Made by a program: the position numbers and the translations under genes. A stretch of DNA of 64,000 nucleotides from Arenibacter catalasegens (GTDB lineage: Bacteria; Bacteroidota; Bacteroidia; Flavobacteriales; Flavobacteriaceae), in NCBI RefSeq assembly GCF_002909235.1, contig NZ_PHQQ01000008.1, positions 62,001 through 126,000 of the forward strand, written 5' to 3'. Position 1 is the stretch's first letter, and every line of letters starts with the position of its first letter. The notes under the pieces were generated by a model. It was given only the letters and a program-made list of their open reading frames with translations. It was not told where the DNA came from and did no database searches. Shown here one piece after another: positions 55,284 to 63,324 of this stretch.

Positions 55284-55368
55284 GGATAAGGTGCTAGTAT
55301 AGAATTATTAAAGGTAATCTGAGGATTATCAATAATTAGTAAAAATGGTGACAAAAACGGCTATAAAG

Positions 55369-57231
55369 ATGAATAGAGAAGTGAATATTAAAATACTTTT
55401 TTTCATTATCCTTATTTTCATGACCAAGCTTTCCTGGGCACAGGAAATTAAAGAAATCTTTGTTTCACCAACTGGCTCTGATTCCAGCTCAGGGACTTAT
55501 GATAAACCGATCAAAACACTTCATAAGGCCACCGCACTATTGGAGACGTATGAATCCTATAATCCACAGAAAATTGTTGTTTGGCTTAATGATGGGCTCT
55601 ATCGCATAAATAATCCGATTGTTATTGATTCTGCGGTTAAGAAAAGTGAAATTCCCATAGAATTTAAGGCGGCTGAAGGCTCAAGACCTATAATCTCAGG
55701 GGCATTGGCACTAGACGATTGGACATCTTCTGGAGATGGAATATGGGTATCGAAAATTTCCAAAAATCATGGTAGTTTTCGCGAATTGTTCGTTCAAGGA
55801 AAACGTGCTATGCGCGCCAAACATCCAAACAAAGAATACCTAAGGATGAAGGAAGTAGGGGCCGATAGACGAACCAATTTTACTTATCATACGGGCGACT
55901 TTCCACAACCAAAGAAACCTGGGGAAGTAGAACTGGTTGTATTACACGATTGGTCCATTACCAGGATTCCCATTAAAAACATTGATAAGAACCTTAATTC
56001 AATCATTGCGGCCGATTCTATCGGTGCCAAAGGCTTGGACTTTTTTAATCTAGATAATTGGGAGCCACACCCTCGGTATTTCCTAGAAAATGCTATTGAA
56101 TTTTTGGATATGGAATACGAATGGTTTTTGGACAGTTCGGCCTCCAAAATTTACCTAAAATTACCAATAAACATGGATCCCTCCCAACTATCCATAGAGG
56201 TCCCAGTTGCAGAATCCCTATTGCTTTTGGAAGGTAGTGAACAGCTCCCCATGTCCAATGTTAGTTTTGAAGGGATTAGCTTCCAACATTGTAAATGGAA
56301 TATCCCTAACCAGACCTATGCGGGAATTCAAGCCTGTCATTTTGATACCCAAAAAGGCTATAAAGAATGGGCGGTGGTGCCAGCAGCTGTCCGGACAACA
56401 TGGGCCACCAATATTCGATTTATAAATTGTGAATTCGCTTCCTTGGGAGGAAGTGGCATCTGGTTGGGAACTGGAAGTAGCAATTGTACTATAAAAAACT
56501 GCATAATTCGCGATATTTCTGGAAATGGGGTTATGATTGGCGAAGGACAAGATAGACTGATTTCTGGTGAACCATGGTGGAAGGTATCCCCTCAACAGGC
56601 TGCCTTAGGCAATACCGTGGAGGACTGCGATATATCCGATTGCGGTGTACAATTCTATGGTGCGGTAGGAATATGGGGTGGACTAACGGCTGAGACAATG
56701 CTAAAGAACAACAACATATATGACCTACCCTATACCGGTATATCCGTTGGTTGGATGTGGAGCCCGGAAGCAACACCCTGTAGGGATAACACTATAGAAC
56801 ATAACCATATTCACCATGTAATGAAAAAACTTAGTGACGGGGGTGGAATTTACATGTTGGGTTTACAACCGGGAAGTAAATTGATTGACAATCACATTCA
56901 TGATATTTCTGTCAACGCGGGGAGAGCCGAAAGTAATGGGATGTTTTTGGATGAAGGAACCAAAGATGTATTGGTTAAAAACAATCTAATTTATAATATT
57001 GCCAAATCTCCACTCCGCTTTCATAGGGCTTCGACCAACATTGTTAAAGACAACTATTTGTTTTCAAATGAAAAAACTCCAGGTATTTCCTATAACAATA
57101 CCCCAACCGAAAATATTCACAAAGAGGGAAACCATGAAATTAGTACGGATAAGCCAAATTATAAAGTTTTGTTAAATGAAGCCATGTCCAAATACATTAG
57201 TTTGTCCCCAATCTTAAAAAATTCCCATTGA
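55369..57231 (+). CDS. Right-handed beta-helix (GH141-like) secreted protein
   Basis: 620 residues from the ATG at 55369, which starts a signal peptide ending near LSWAQ; an ATG at 55345 preceded by taaaa would add eight residues. The start EIFVSPTGSDSSSGTYDKPIKTL is the typical opening of GH141-type proteins. Beta-helix turns follow from about residue 290 (VSFEGISFQHCKW, IRFINCEFASLGGSG, CTIKNCIIRDISGNGVMIGEG, HNHIHHVMKKLSDGGGIYMLG). It may cleave a fucosyl or xylosyl link, or act as another beta-helix enzyme. Unlike the copy at 23989 it has no PDZ domain. It lies 61 bp downstream of the GH95-like gene. Confidence 0.78.
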   Translation: MNREVNIKILFFIILIFMTKLSWAQEIKEIFVSPTGSDSSSGTYDKPIKTLHKATALLETYESYNPQKIVVWLNDGLYRINNPIVIDSAVKKSEIPIEFKAAEGSRPIISGALALDDWTSSGDGIWVSKISKNHGSFRELFVQGKRAMRAKHPNKEYLRMKEVGADRRTNFTYHTGDFPQPKKPGEVELVVLHDWSITRIPIKNIDKNLNSIIAADSIGAKGLDFFNLDNWEPHPRYFLENAIEFLDMEYEWFLDSSASKIYLKLPINMDPSQLSIEVPVAESLLLLEGSEQLPMSNVSFEGISFQHCKWNIPNQTYAGIQACHFDTQKGYKEWAVVPAAVRTTWATNIRFINCEFASLGGSGIWLGTGSSNCTIKNCIIRDISGNGVMIGEGQDRLISGEPWWKVSPQQAALGNTVEDCDISDCGVQFYGAVGIWGGLTAETMLKNNNIYDLPYTGISVGWMWSPEATPCRDNTIEHNHIHHVMKKLSDGGGIYMLGLQPGSKLIDNHIHDISVNAGRAESNGMFLDEGTKDVLVKNNLIYNIAKSPLRFHRASTNIVKDNYLFSNEKTPGISYNNTPTENIHKEGNHEISTDKPNYKVLLNEAMSKYISLSPILKNSH

Positions 57232-57376
57232 AACATTAATCATTCTAGGCCTTAACAAAATATTAACAATTAGATTTTCCTTTTTTATACTACTGGGATA
57301 TCGAATAATTATATCTTAATTTGGAATTAAATGAACATTATAATAACGCACCCTATTATCCATTAAAAATTACTTC

Positions 57377-58360
57377 ATGAAGCATTTGAAATCCCTGTTG
57401 ATTATCGTTTTTGTCCTTTTATTTGGGATTAGCTCTTACGCACAACAATCTGAGAACCCCTATAACCCTGAGCCAAAAATGGATCAATTACGGGCTAGAA
57501 AAGGTAAAAAACCTACACAAATGCACTTCTTGGTGTTCGGGGATTCCAAGGGGTCGGAACATTTCCCGGGTGTCTTAAAAAGGGCGGATATGTTGCAACC
57601 TGATTTCTGTATTACTACTGCCGATCTAGTGAACCGAGGCGCTGGTGACCAAGGCAAGATAGATTATAAAACTTTGGACGAGGATGGGGGATGGTTTATG
57701 CGAAAATATCCTATGTGGCCAACCGTAGGTAACCATGAAGAATCTGGTGGGGAAGATGGCGTAGAAAATTTCAGCAATTTCTTTGGAATGAAAAAGGCCA
57801 TGTATAGTTTTACTTATGGCAATGCCAAATTTATTGCCTTGCCCTGGCCCAAAGTAAAAGATGATCCCAAAAAATTAAAATGGCTTAAGAGAGAATTAAG
57901 GAAAGCTAAAGGAAAACACATTTTTGTATACAAACACCGTCCTCATTATACAATGGGCAGCAAATCCTATGAAGATGTGGAAGGAGCAGAAACGGAAACC
58001 ACCAAACTATTTGACAAATACAATGTCACTGCAGTTTTTAGCGGACACGATCATATTTATTACCGCACTAAAAGAAATGGCACCAATTACATTATTTCTG
58101 CCGGTGCCGGTGCCAGTATATACTCGTTGAAAAGGGAAAAGGATGCTATTGAAGGAGATGCCTATTACGGTAAAAAGGTTGATAAAGAGCAAGGAGAGGG
58201 CATTGCCCCTTATAAATTCCACGCTGCCGATGGTACCGAAACCGATATCCCTGAATCTATGTTTTACGTATTGTCCGTTAAGATTGAAGGAGAAAAAGTA
58301 TCTATTCAAATGATAGATGCAAAAACCGGTAAGGTTTGGGACGAGGCCGATATTAAGTGA
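57377..58360 (+). CDS. Secreted metallophosphoesterase
   Basis: 327 residues with a signal peptide (ends near SSYAQ). The calcineurin-like metal motifs are present: VFGDSKG (GDxH-like, with Ser-Lys after the Asp), ITTADLVNRG (GD position altered to AD), GNHEESGG, a YKHRPHY His, and SGHDHIYYR. It should hydrolyse a phosphate ester in the periplasm or outside. It follows the glycan-degrading genes of the second locus by 145 bp and has a tcttaatttgg promoter-like motif upstream, so it may be a separate transcript. A link to phosphorylated glycans or to phosphate supply is possible but unproven. Confidence 0.87.
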   Translation: MKHLKSLLIIVFVLLFGISSYAQQSENPYNPEPKMDQLRARKGKKPTQMHFLVFGDSKGSEHFPGVLKRADMLQPDFCITTADLVNRGAGDQGKIDYKTLDEDGGWFMRKYPMWPTVGNHEESGGEDGVENFSNFFGMKKAMYSFTYGNAKFIALPWPKVKDDPKKLKWLKRELRKAKGKHIFVYKHRPHYTMGSKSYEDVEGAETETTKLFDKYNVTAVFSGHDHIYYRTKRNGTNYIISAGAGASIYSLKREKDAIEGDAYYGKKVDKEQGEGIAPYKFHAADGTETDIPESMFYVLSVKIEGEKVSIQMIDAKTGKVWDEADIK

Positions 58361-58492
58361 TAATTTACCTAAAAGGGACCTTACTATAGGACAGAAACAC
58401 TGTGCCTATTGGAGACTTTCCATAATCCCTGAAGTATAGGACGTAATTGGCAACTGAATTTTAAGCTCACGAAATAGAAATAATAGTAGGTT

Positions 58493-59725
58493 ATGAAAGC
58501 AATAAAAAATGGTGTCACCACCAATCCCGATCGAAGAAAATTTTTAGGCACAGCATTAATGGGCAGCAGCGCCCTGGCCTTAGTCCCTCATTTTGCTTTT
58601 GCAAACATACCCGCCGTAAATAAAAAGGTTAGAATTGGTATTGTCGGAGGAAGGTTTGGTGCCGGCTTTTATTTTCATGAACACCCCAATTGTATTGTAG
58701 AAGCAGTAAGTGATTTACGTGCAGATCGCCGCACCCGTCTTATGGAAGTATATTCCTGTAAAAAAAGTTATGAATCCTTGGCAAAATTGCTGCAGGATCC
58801 TAAAATCGAAGCCGTATTTATTGCTACCCCTGCTCCAGACCATGCAAAGCATGTTTTGGCCACCCTAAACGCGGGAAAGCATGTTTTGTGTGCAGTACCA
58901 GCCGCTTGGACCTTGGAAGAATGTTATGAATTAAAGGAAGCAGTGAAACGTACTGGACTTACCTATATGATGGCCGAAACCAGCGTTTATAGACAAGCTA
59001 CCATATCGGCTAAAAAGTTTTATAAGGAAGGAACTTTCGGGAAGGTTTTCAGTGCCGCAGCCGAATATAATCATCCAGGACTGGAGGAACTATATTTTGA
59101 GGATGGTAAGGCCACTTGGAGACATGGGGTACCACCTATGTTATATCCTACACATTGTACTTCGTTCTTAATTTCTGTAACAGGGGAACGGCTAACCCAG
59201 GTTAGCGCTATGGGTTGGGGAGATGATAGTCCATTATTACAAAACAATCCATACAACAACCCTTTTTGGAACGAAACAGCCTTTTTCAAGACTAACAGAG
59301 GAACACCTTTTCGTGTAGAAGTGAACTGGAAGGGAGCATTACGCGAAGTTGAAAGAGGAGAGTGGCGGGGCGATAAAATGAGCTTTTACATGTCTGAGCA
59401 TGGAGGAGGAGATTCCACCATGGTATGGGCATCAGATGTTATTGGAAAGGATGACGCAGGTTTTAAAAACAAAAAAAGTAGGGTAGAAAAATATGATCAA
59501 CCTCTGTGGTGGGAGACGGATATGTTACCTGCAGAACTTAGACATGGTAGTGGGCATGATGGTTCCCATTCGTTTATAACCCATGAGTTTATTGATGCTA
59601 TTGTAAACAACCGTGACCCAGAAATCAATATTCATGAAGCCCTAGCGTATACGGCACCAGGGATTGTTGCGCATTCATCAGCACTAAAGGGAGGTGAATC
59701 TATGAATATACCTAGTTTTGACTAG
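58493..59725 (+). CDS. Tat-exported Gfo/Idh/MocA-family oxidoreductase
   Basis: 410 residues. A twin-arginine signal is present (DRRKFLGTALMGSSALALVPHFAFA-type, with the RR at residues 14-15 region), so the protein is probably exported folded with its cofactor. The Rossmann part starts KVRIGIVGGRFGAGF. EAVFIATPAPDHAKHVLATLNAGKHVLCAVPAA is the family block, with the usual EKP lysine region altered to AVPAA. The C-terminal beta-sheet domain includes HPGLEELYFEDGKATWRHG. Exported members of this superfamily include NAD-dependent glycosidases (GH109-type) and dehydrogenases, so a glycan-trimming role is possible. It is the last gene of the second locus. Confidence 0.85.
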   Translation: MKAIKNGVTTNPDRRKFLGTALMGSSALALVPHFAFANIPAVNKKVRIGIVGGRFGAGFYFHEHPNCIVEAVSDLRADRRTRLMEVYSCKKSYESLAKLLQDPKIEAVFIATPAPDHAKHVLATLNAGKHVLCAVPAAWTLEECYELKEAVKRTGLTYMMAETSVYRQATISAKKFYKEGTFGKVFSAAAEYNHPGLEELYFEDGKATWRHGVPPMLYPTHCTSFLISVTGERLTQVSAMGWGDDSPLLQNNPYNNPFWNETAFFKTNRGTPFRVEVNWKGALREVERGEWRGDKMSFYMSEHGGGDSTMVWASDVIGKDDAGFKNKKSRVEKYDQPLWWETDMLPAELRHGSGHDGSHSFITHEFIDAIVNNRDPEINIHEALAYTAPGIVAHSSALKGGESMNIPSFD

Positions 59726-59796
59726 TATACACAAACATTAACCTCACCCCTGTTAAATAATTATTTTTATCCTCCTTTAAGGAATGGATTGAAAAA

Positions 59797-59831
59797 CTTC
59801 AAGTCCTGGATACTAGATTGAGGACTTGAAG
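59797..59831. terminator. Inverted repeat between convergent genes, probable bidirectional terminator
   Basis: A perfect 11-bp stem (cttcaagtcct, 59797-59807, with aggacttgaag, 59821-59831) and 13-nt loop, 3 bp from the stop of the minus-strand aspartoacylase-like gene and 70 bp past the plus-strand oxidoreductase. The T tail is poor. The surrounding sequence (ggattgaaaaac...ctggatac...gaggacttg) resembles a second copy at 62857, so it may be a dispersed repeat that serves as a terminator. Confidence 0.6.
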
Positions 59832-59833
59832 GT

Positions 59834-60811
59834 TCAATCCTGCGCCACATGAAAAATAGCATCGCCCTGATTTACTATTGGAGATTGGTTGATGCATATG
59901 ATATGTCCATCGTTCAACGCATTTACTCTCCGTTCAAAGTTGCCAAACGGATCGGATATATTCCCTAGAAGATCTCCTTTTGATACTTTACTCCCTAAAG
60001 AAATAGAGGGGTGAAACATGCCAGAATATTTTGCCCTAATCCACTGGGATGACCCAATGGTCACTGGGTGTGGAGACCTTGCCTCCATTAGCTTTAACTC
60101 TCCGGTAAAATTCCTCATTCCCAAATGATCCATTACCCTAAGCGCACCTGCAATCCCCATCTTTGTAATCTGGTTATTTATATCCAAGGATTTTCCCCCT
60201 TCAAAAAGCAATACTTTTTTACCCATTTTGGCCAATGCTTCCCGAAACGACTTCTCCCTAGTTTTTGCCAATACAACAAATGGTGCGCCAAATACTTTTG
60301 CCAATTCCATACATTGTTCATCGTCATTATTTATCCTGGTCTGTGGTGCATTAAATCGGCTTTCAGCTCCTGTATGATAATCAATACAATAATCTACCTT
60401 TGGCGCAATTTCTTTCATAAGATGATAGGCAAACCTACTGGCCAAGGAGCCACGGGGACTCCCTGGAAACACTCTATTTAGATCTCGCCCATCAGGGAAC
60501 TGCCTGGTTTGGTTCAAAAAACCGAATATATTGACCACTGGGATACATATGACCGTTCCACAATCCGGTCTGTTATATTTTTTGGAAATCAATTTGCGAA
60601 TAATCTCTACTCCGTTAATTTCATTCCCATGAATGCCTCCCGTTATTAATAAAACAGGACCTGGATTTTTTCCTCGTTGAACAATGATAGGAACTTCAAT
60701 TTTTGTCCCTGTATGCAATTTGGCTATATCCAGATTTAGCAACATCCCCTTTCCTGGCAAAATGGTTTGGCCCAATAATACATTTTTCTTATTCGGCATG
60801 TCTTTCCACAT
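59834..60811 (-). CDS. Succinylglutamate desuccinylase/aspartoacylase-family zinc hydrolase
   Basis: 325 residues. The zinc site is visible as [13 protein letters not shown] (His and Glu) and [10 protein letters not shown] (second His). [10 protein letters not shown] is the substrate-binding Asn-Arg block. A C-terminal beta domain shows [22 protein letters not shown]. Family members cleave N-acyl amino acids or related amides. It overlaps the end of the RimK-like gene by 23 bp (11 bp if the ATG at 60799 is used), so the two are translationally coupled. The pairing suggests that one adds and the other removes an amino-acid or glutamate group on the same target, but this is inference. Confidence 0.88.
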   Translation of the reverse strand: MWKDMPNKKNVLLGQTILPGKGMLLNLDIAKLHTGTKIEVPIIVQRGKNPGPVLLITGGIHGNEINGVEIIRKLISKKYNRPDCGTVICIPVVNIFGFLNQTRQFPDGRDLNRVFPGSPRGSLASRFAYHLMKEIAPKVDYCIDYHTGAESRFNAPQTRINNDDEQCMELAKVFGAPFVVLAKTREKSFREALAKMGKKVLLFEGGKSLDINNQITKMGIAGALRVMDHLGMRNFTGELKLMEARSPHPVTIGSSQWIRAKYSGMFHPSISLGSKVSKGDLLGNISDPFGNFERRVNALNDGHIICINQSPIVNQGDAIFHVAQD

Positions 60812-61664
60812 ATTTTATCATAAGACCAGCAATATCTTTACCGGTCGCGGCCTCAATACCTTCCAAACCGGGAGACGAATTTACTTCTAAAATCAGTGGT
60901 CCCCTAGCAGATTGAAGCATATCTACCCCTGCCACTCCAAGTCCCATTACTCTAGCCGCTTTTATGGCTGCATTTTCCTCCTCATCTGTCAATTCAATAA
61001 TATTGGCCGAACCGCCGCGGTGCAGGTTGGATCTGAACTCCCCTTCCTTTCCCTGCCTTTTCATGGCTCCTACCACTACCCCATCTATAACAAAGGCACG
61101 AATATCGGCTCCTTTAGCTTCTTTGATGAATTCCTGTACAATTACCCTTGCTTTTAACCCATTAAAGGCTTCCAATATGGATTCTGCGGAATTCCTGTTG
61201 TCCGCCAGTACCACCCCAAGACCTTGAGTACCCTCCAATAATTTAATGACCACTGGCGCACCACCTGCATTATCTATAATGGTACCTACGTCCCTGGAAT
61301 AATTACTGAATACCGTCTTAGGAAGTCCTAAACCAGCACGGGATAAAATTTGTAGGCTTCGCAGTTTGTCCCTTGAACGGACCAAGGCCTGTGACTCAAC
61401 GGCCGTAAAGACTTTCATCATTTCAAACTGTCTTACCACCGCGGTACCATAGAAGGTTATGGACGCCCCTATCCTAGGTATTACCCCTGAAACGTCGATG
61501 ATTTCCTTCCCTTGATAAATAAGCCCGGGCTTTTTCTTTTCTATGACCAGATCGCACTTTCCATGATCTACTACCAACATTTCATGCCCTTTTTTTTCCC
61601 CTGCCTCAACAAGTCGCTTAGTAGAATACAAGTTGGGATTTTGGGATAGGATTACAAATTTCAT
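60789..61664 (-). CDS. rimK: RimK-family ATP-grasp ligase
   Basis: 291 residues, the length of E. coli RimK. The N-terminal domain opens [22 protein letters not shown]. The ATP-grasp part contains [20 protein letters not shown] (glycine-rich loop), [26 protein letters not shown], and [21 protein letters not shown], which holds the metal-binding Glu-Val-Asn. E. coli RimK adds glutamates to the C-terminus of ribosomal protein S6 and also makes poly-glutamate. The substrate may differ here. It is the first gene of a two-gene minus-strand operon, with a 236-bp non-repeat region upstream for its promoter. Confidence 0.9.
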   Translation of the reverse strand: MKFVILSQNPNLYSTKRLVEAGEKKGHEMLVVDHGKCDLVIEKKKPGLIYQGKEIIDVSGVIPRIGASITFYGTAVVRQFEMMKVFTAVESQALVRSRDKLRSLQILSRAGLGLPKTVFSNYSRDVGTIIDNAGGAPVVIKLLEGTQGLGVVLADNRNSAESILEAFNGLKARVIVQEFIKEAKGADIRAFVIDGVVVGAMKRQGKEGEFRSNLHRGGSANIIELTDEEENAAIKAARVMGLGVAGVDMLQSARGPLILEVNSSPGLEGIEAATGKDIAGLMIKYVERHAE

Positions 61665-61900
61665 ATTTTGATTTAGTTATTGTTATTAAAGTAATTTTGC
61701 TGGGAACGAAATGAAGAACTGAAGTCCTATTGTCTTCCTTAATTTAAAAGATACATAAAATCCTTTTATCAAACTGCTTACGGAATATTATTTTAAACAT
61801 ATCCCATTAATATTTTATTGAAACAGTCTTTTCCCCTACCTAATCCAGTAATCTTAAAAGGCCAAGCCCTAATTTTTAGATTTTTAGAACTGCTAAACCT
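61665..61900. other. AT-rich intergenic region upstream of rimK
   Basis: 236 bp without any protein-like frame or clear RNA. It probably holds the minus-strand promoter of the rimK operon. I could not assign a -7/-33 pair with confidence. The tandem repeat array begins at its right edge. Confidence 0.5.
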
Positions 61901-62220
61901 GTGATTTAGCGCATGACATTTCTATTTTATTGGTATTCGTGAACCTTCAGTTTCTCCGAAGTGGTGAGTATAACGAAATATGTAATGACAGAGCGTGTTG
62001 TGTGATTTAGCTCATGACATTTCTATTTTAGGGGTATTCATGAACCTCCGCTTAAGCTTCGGTTTCTCCTCCCTACCAGTCGTTCGAAATGAACTTGCAG
62101 TCACTTCGACAGAGTCCCTTTTTGGTACTCCCGATAGCTAACGGGAGAGAAGTCGCATATACTTGGTTGCTGTAGTCCGTTTAAACTAGTTAAGCCGAAT
62201 CTTTGATTTGAGCTAGATGT
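61901..62220. repeat. Tandem direct repeat, unit 1 (about 320 bp)
   Basis: The unit begins gtgatttagcgcatgacatt and contains a second, related sub-repeat at 62002 (gtgatttagctcatgacatt). A cttaagcttcggtttctc segment follows, then a stem ctcccg/cgggag at 62129-62148, and the unit ends in tagttaagccgaatctttgatttgagc. It is followed head-to-tail by unit 2 with very high identity. Stops in all frames exclude a gene. Confidence 0.9.
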
Positions 62221-62541
62221 GCGATTTAGCGCATGACATTTTTATTTTAGGGGTATTCGTGAACTTTCAGTTTATCCGAAGTGATGAGTATAACGAAATA
62301 TGTAATGACAGAGCGTGTTGTGTGATTTAGCTCATGACATTTCTATTTTAGGGGTATTCGTGAACCTCCGCTTAAGCTTCGGTTTCTCATCCATACCAGT
62401 CGTTCGAAATGACTAAGGAAGTCACTTCGACAGAGTCCCTTTTCGGTACTCCCGATAGCTAACGGGAGAGAAGTCGCATATACTTGGTTGCTGTAGTCCG
62501 TTTAAACTAGTTAAGCCTAATCTTTGATTTGAGCAAGAAGT
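62221..62541. repeat. Tandem direct repeat, unit 2 (about 321 bp)
   Basis: Second copy of the unit at 61901, with the same order of parts: gcgatttagcgcatgacatt at 62221, the sub-repeat at 62322, and the stem ctcccgatagctaacgggag at 62449-62468. A few substitutions and a short indel near the cgttcgaaatga segment distinguish the copies, so this is real sequence divergence and not an assembly duplicate. Confidence 0.9.
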
Positions 62542-62640
62542 GTGATTTAGCGCATGACATTTCTATTTTACGGGTATTCGTGAACCTTCGGTTTCTCTCT
62601 ATCGTTCGAAATGACCGCGGAGGGCACTTAGACAGACGAT
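62542..62640. repeat. Tandem direct repeat, partial unit 3
   Basis: Starts gtgatttagcgcatgacatttc like the other units, then jumps after the ttcggtttctc segment to cgttcgaaatgac and decays. It looks like a deleted third copy. Counting sub-repeats, the gatttagc-catgacatt motif occurs five times (61901, 62002, 62221, 62322, 62542). Confidence 0.8.
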
Positions 62641-62794
62641 TATTTCTGAACTACAAAAAGTCTAAAAAGAGGCCTCATCGACGATTTTTCCTAGCATTTA
62701 TATGCAAAAAAGAGAGAAAATGAATTAAAAATTAATTATCAATAACCAAAAGGCATCATTAATATAGGCTTTAACCAAGAAAAACTACACAAAT

Positions 62795-62846
62795 AGTTCT
62801 ATAACTTCTTTTATAGTTGCATAACTAAAAATATAGTTTTATGTTT
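62795..62846 (+). promoter_or_regulatory. 20-bp-phased dyads, probable BlaI-family operator
   Basis: AGTT-N4-AACT dyads occur at 62795-62806 and 62815-62826. A third, half-conserved copy starts at 62835 (agttttatgttt). The spacing is exactly 20 bp. Another facing pair, aacta at 62783 and tagtt at 62794, extends the cluster. BlaI-type repressors bind short dyads as dimers upstream of their own gene, and the blaI start is about 120 bp downstream. The assignment to BlaI is from position and symmetry. Confidence 0.55.
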
Positions 62847-62856
62847 GGCTTGCGTT

Positions 62857-62946
62857 AAGGATTGGAGTGAAAAGCCCACAGTTCTGGACACCAGAACGAG
62901 GACTTGCAACGTAAAGCCTGACGGCTTTTGCCGAAACGCCCAACAG
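62857..62946 (+). repeat. REP-like intergenic element
   Basis: The stretch ggattggagtgaaaagccc...agttctggacaccagaacgaggacttgcaacg...agcctgacggctttt resembles the sequence at 59781-59845 (ggattgaaaaac...agtcctggatactagattgaggacttgaaggttcaatcctg). It can fold through agttctgg/ccagaac. It lies between the blaI operator and the blaI start, thus in the leader RNA. It is open in the blaI frame, which makes a falsely long blaI gene possible. Confidence 0.5.
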
Positions 62947-62964
62947 ATGATTAATAAAGCAGTG

Positions 62965-63324
62965 ATGAAGAAATTGACCAACAAGGAGGAAGAGGTAATG
63001 AAAATTTTATGGGAATTGGAGAAGGCTTTTGTTAAGGACGTTCTTGCCAAATTCCCCGAAGACAAACCCCATTACAACACGCTATCCACCATTATTCGAA
63101 ATTTAGAAGAGAAGGGATATGTATCCCATGAGGCCTACGGAAATACCCACCAATATTATCCTGTGGTTGCCAAAGAGGAATACAGAAAACAATTTATTAA
63201 CGGGGCCATTGAAGACTATTTTAATAATTCCTATAAGAATCTGGTTTCACATTTTGCTTCCGAGGATAAGATCAGTGTGGAAGAATTGAAAGAAATTATA
63301 AAGCATATAGAAAAAAACAACTAA
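62965..63324 (+). CDS. BlaI/MecI/CopY-family transcriptional repressor
   Basis: 119 residues from the ATG at 62965 (MKKLTNKEEEVMKILWELE), the usual length and opening of the family. Upstream in-frame ATGs at 62947 and 62845 would run the protein through a repeat element. The winged helix includes VKDVLAKFPEDKPHYNTLSTIIRNLEEKGYVSHE, followed by a YYPVVAKEEYRKQ wing and a helical dimer tail. It represses its own operon until cut or displaced by the membrane protease encoded next. The stop codon overlaps the start of the M56 gene by one base (TAATG), showing coupling. Confidence 0.92.
   Translation: MKKLTNKEEEVMKILWELEKAFVKDVLAKFPEDKPHYNTLSTIIRNLEEKGYVSHEAYGNTHQYYPVVAKEEYRKQFINGAIEDYFNNSYKNLVSHFASEDKISVEELKEIIKHIEKNN

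Noticed and set aside
56218-56776. Long minus-strand frames opposite the beta-helix gene
   Set aside because: Antisense shadows of the plus-strand gene; cysteine- and histidine-rich translations without any family resemblance.
61901-62640. Possible CRISPR array
   Set aside because: The repeat units are about 320 bp and head-to-tail with no 30-40 bp spacers, and no cas gene is present.
62529-62723. 64-codon frame across the end of the repeat array
   Set aside because: It reads through the repeat, has no homology-like features and ends in lysine-rich low-complexity sequence.
62845-62964. Longer N-terminus for the BlaI-type repressor (start at 62845)
   Set aside because: It would translate the operator edge and the REP-like element; the ATG at 62965 gives the normal family start.
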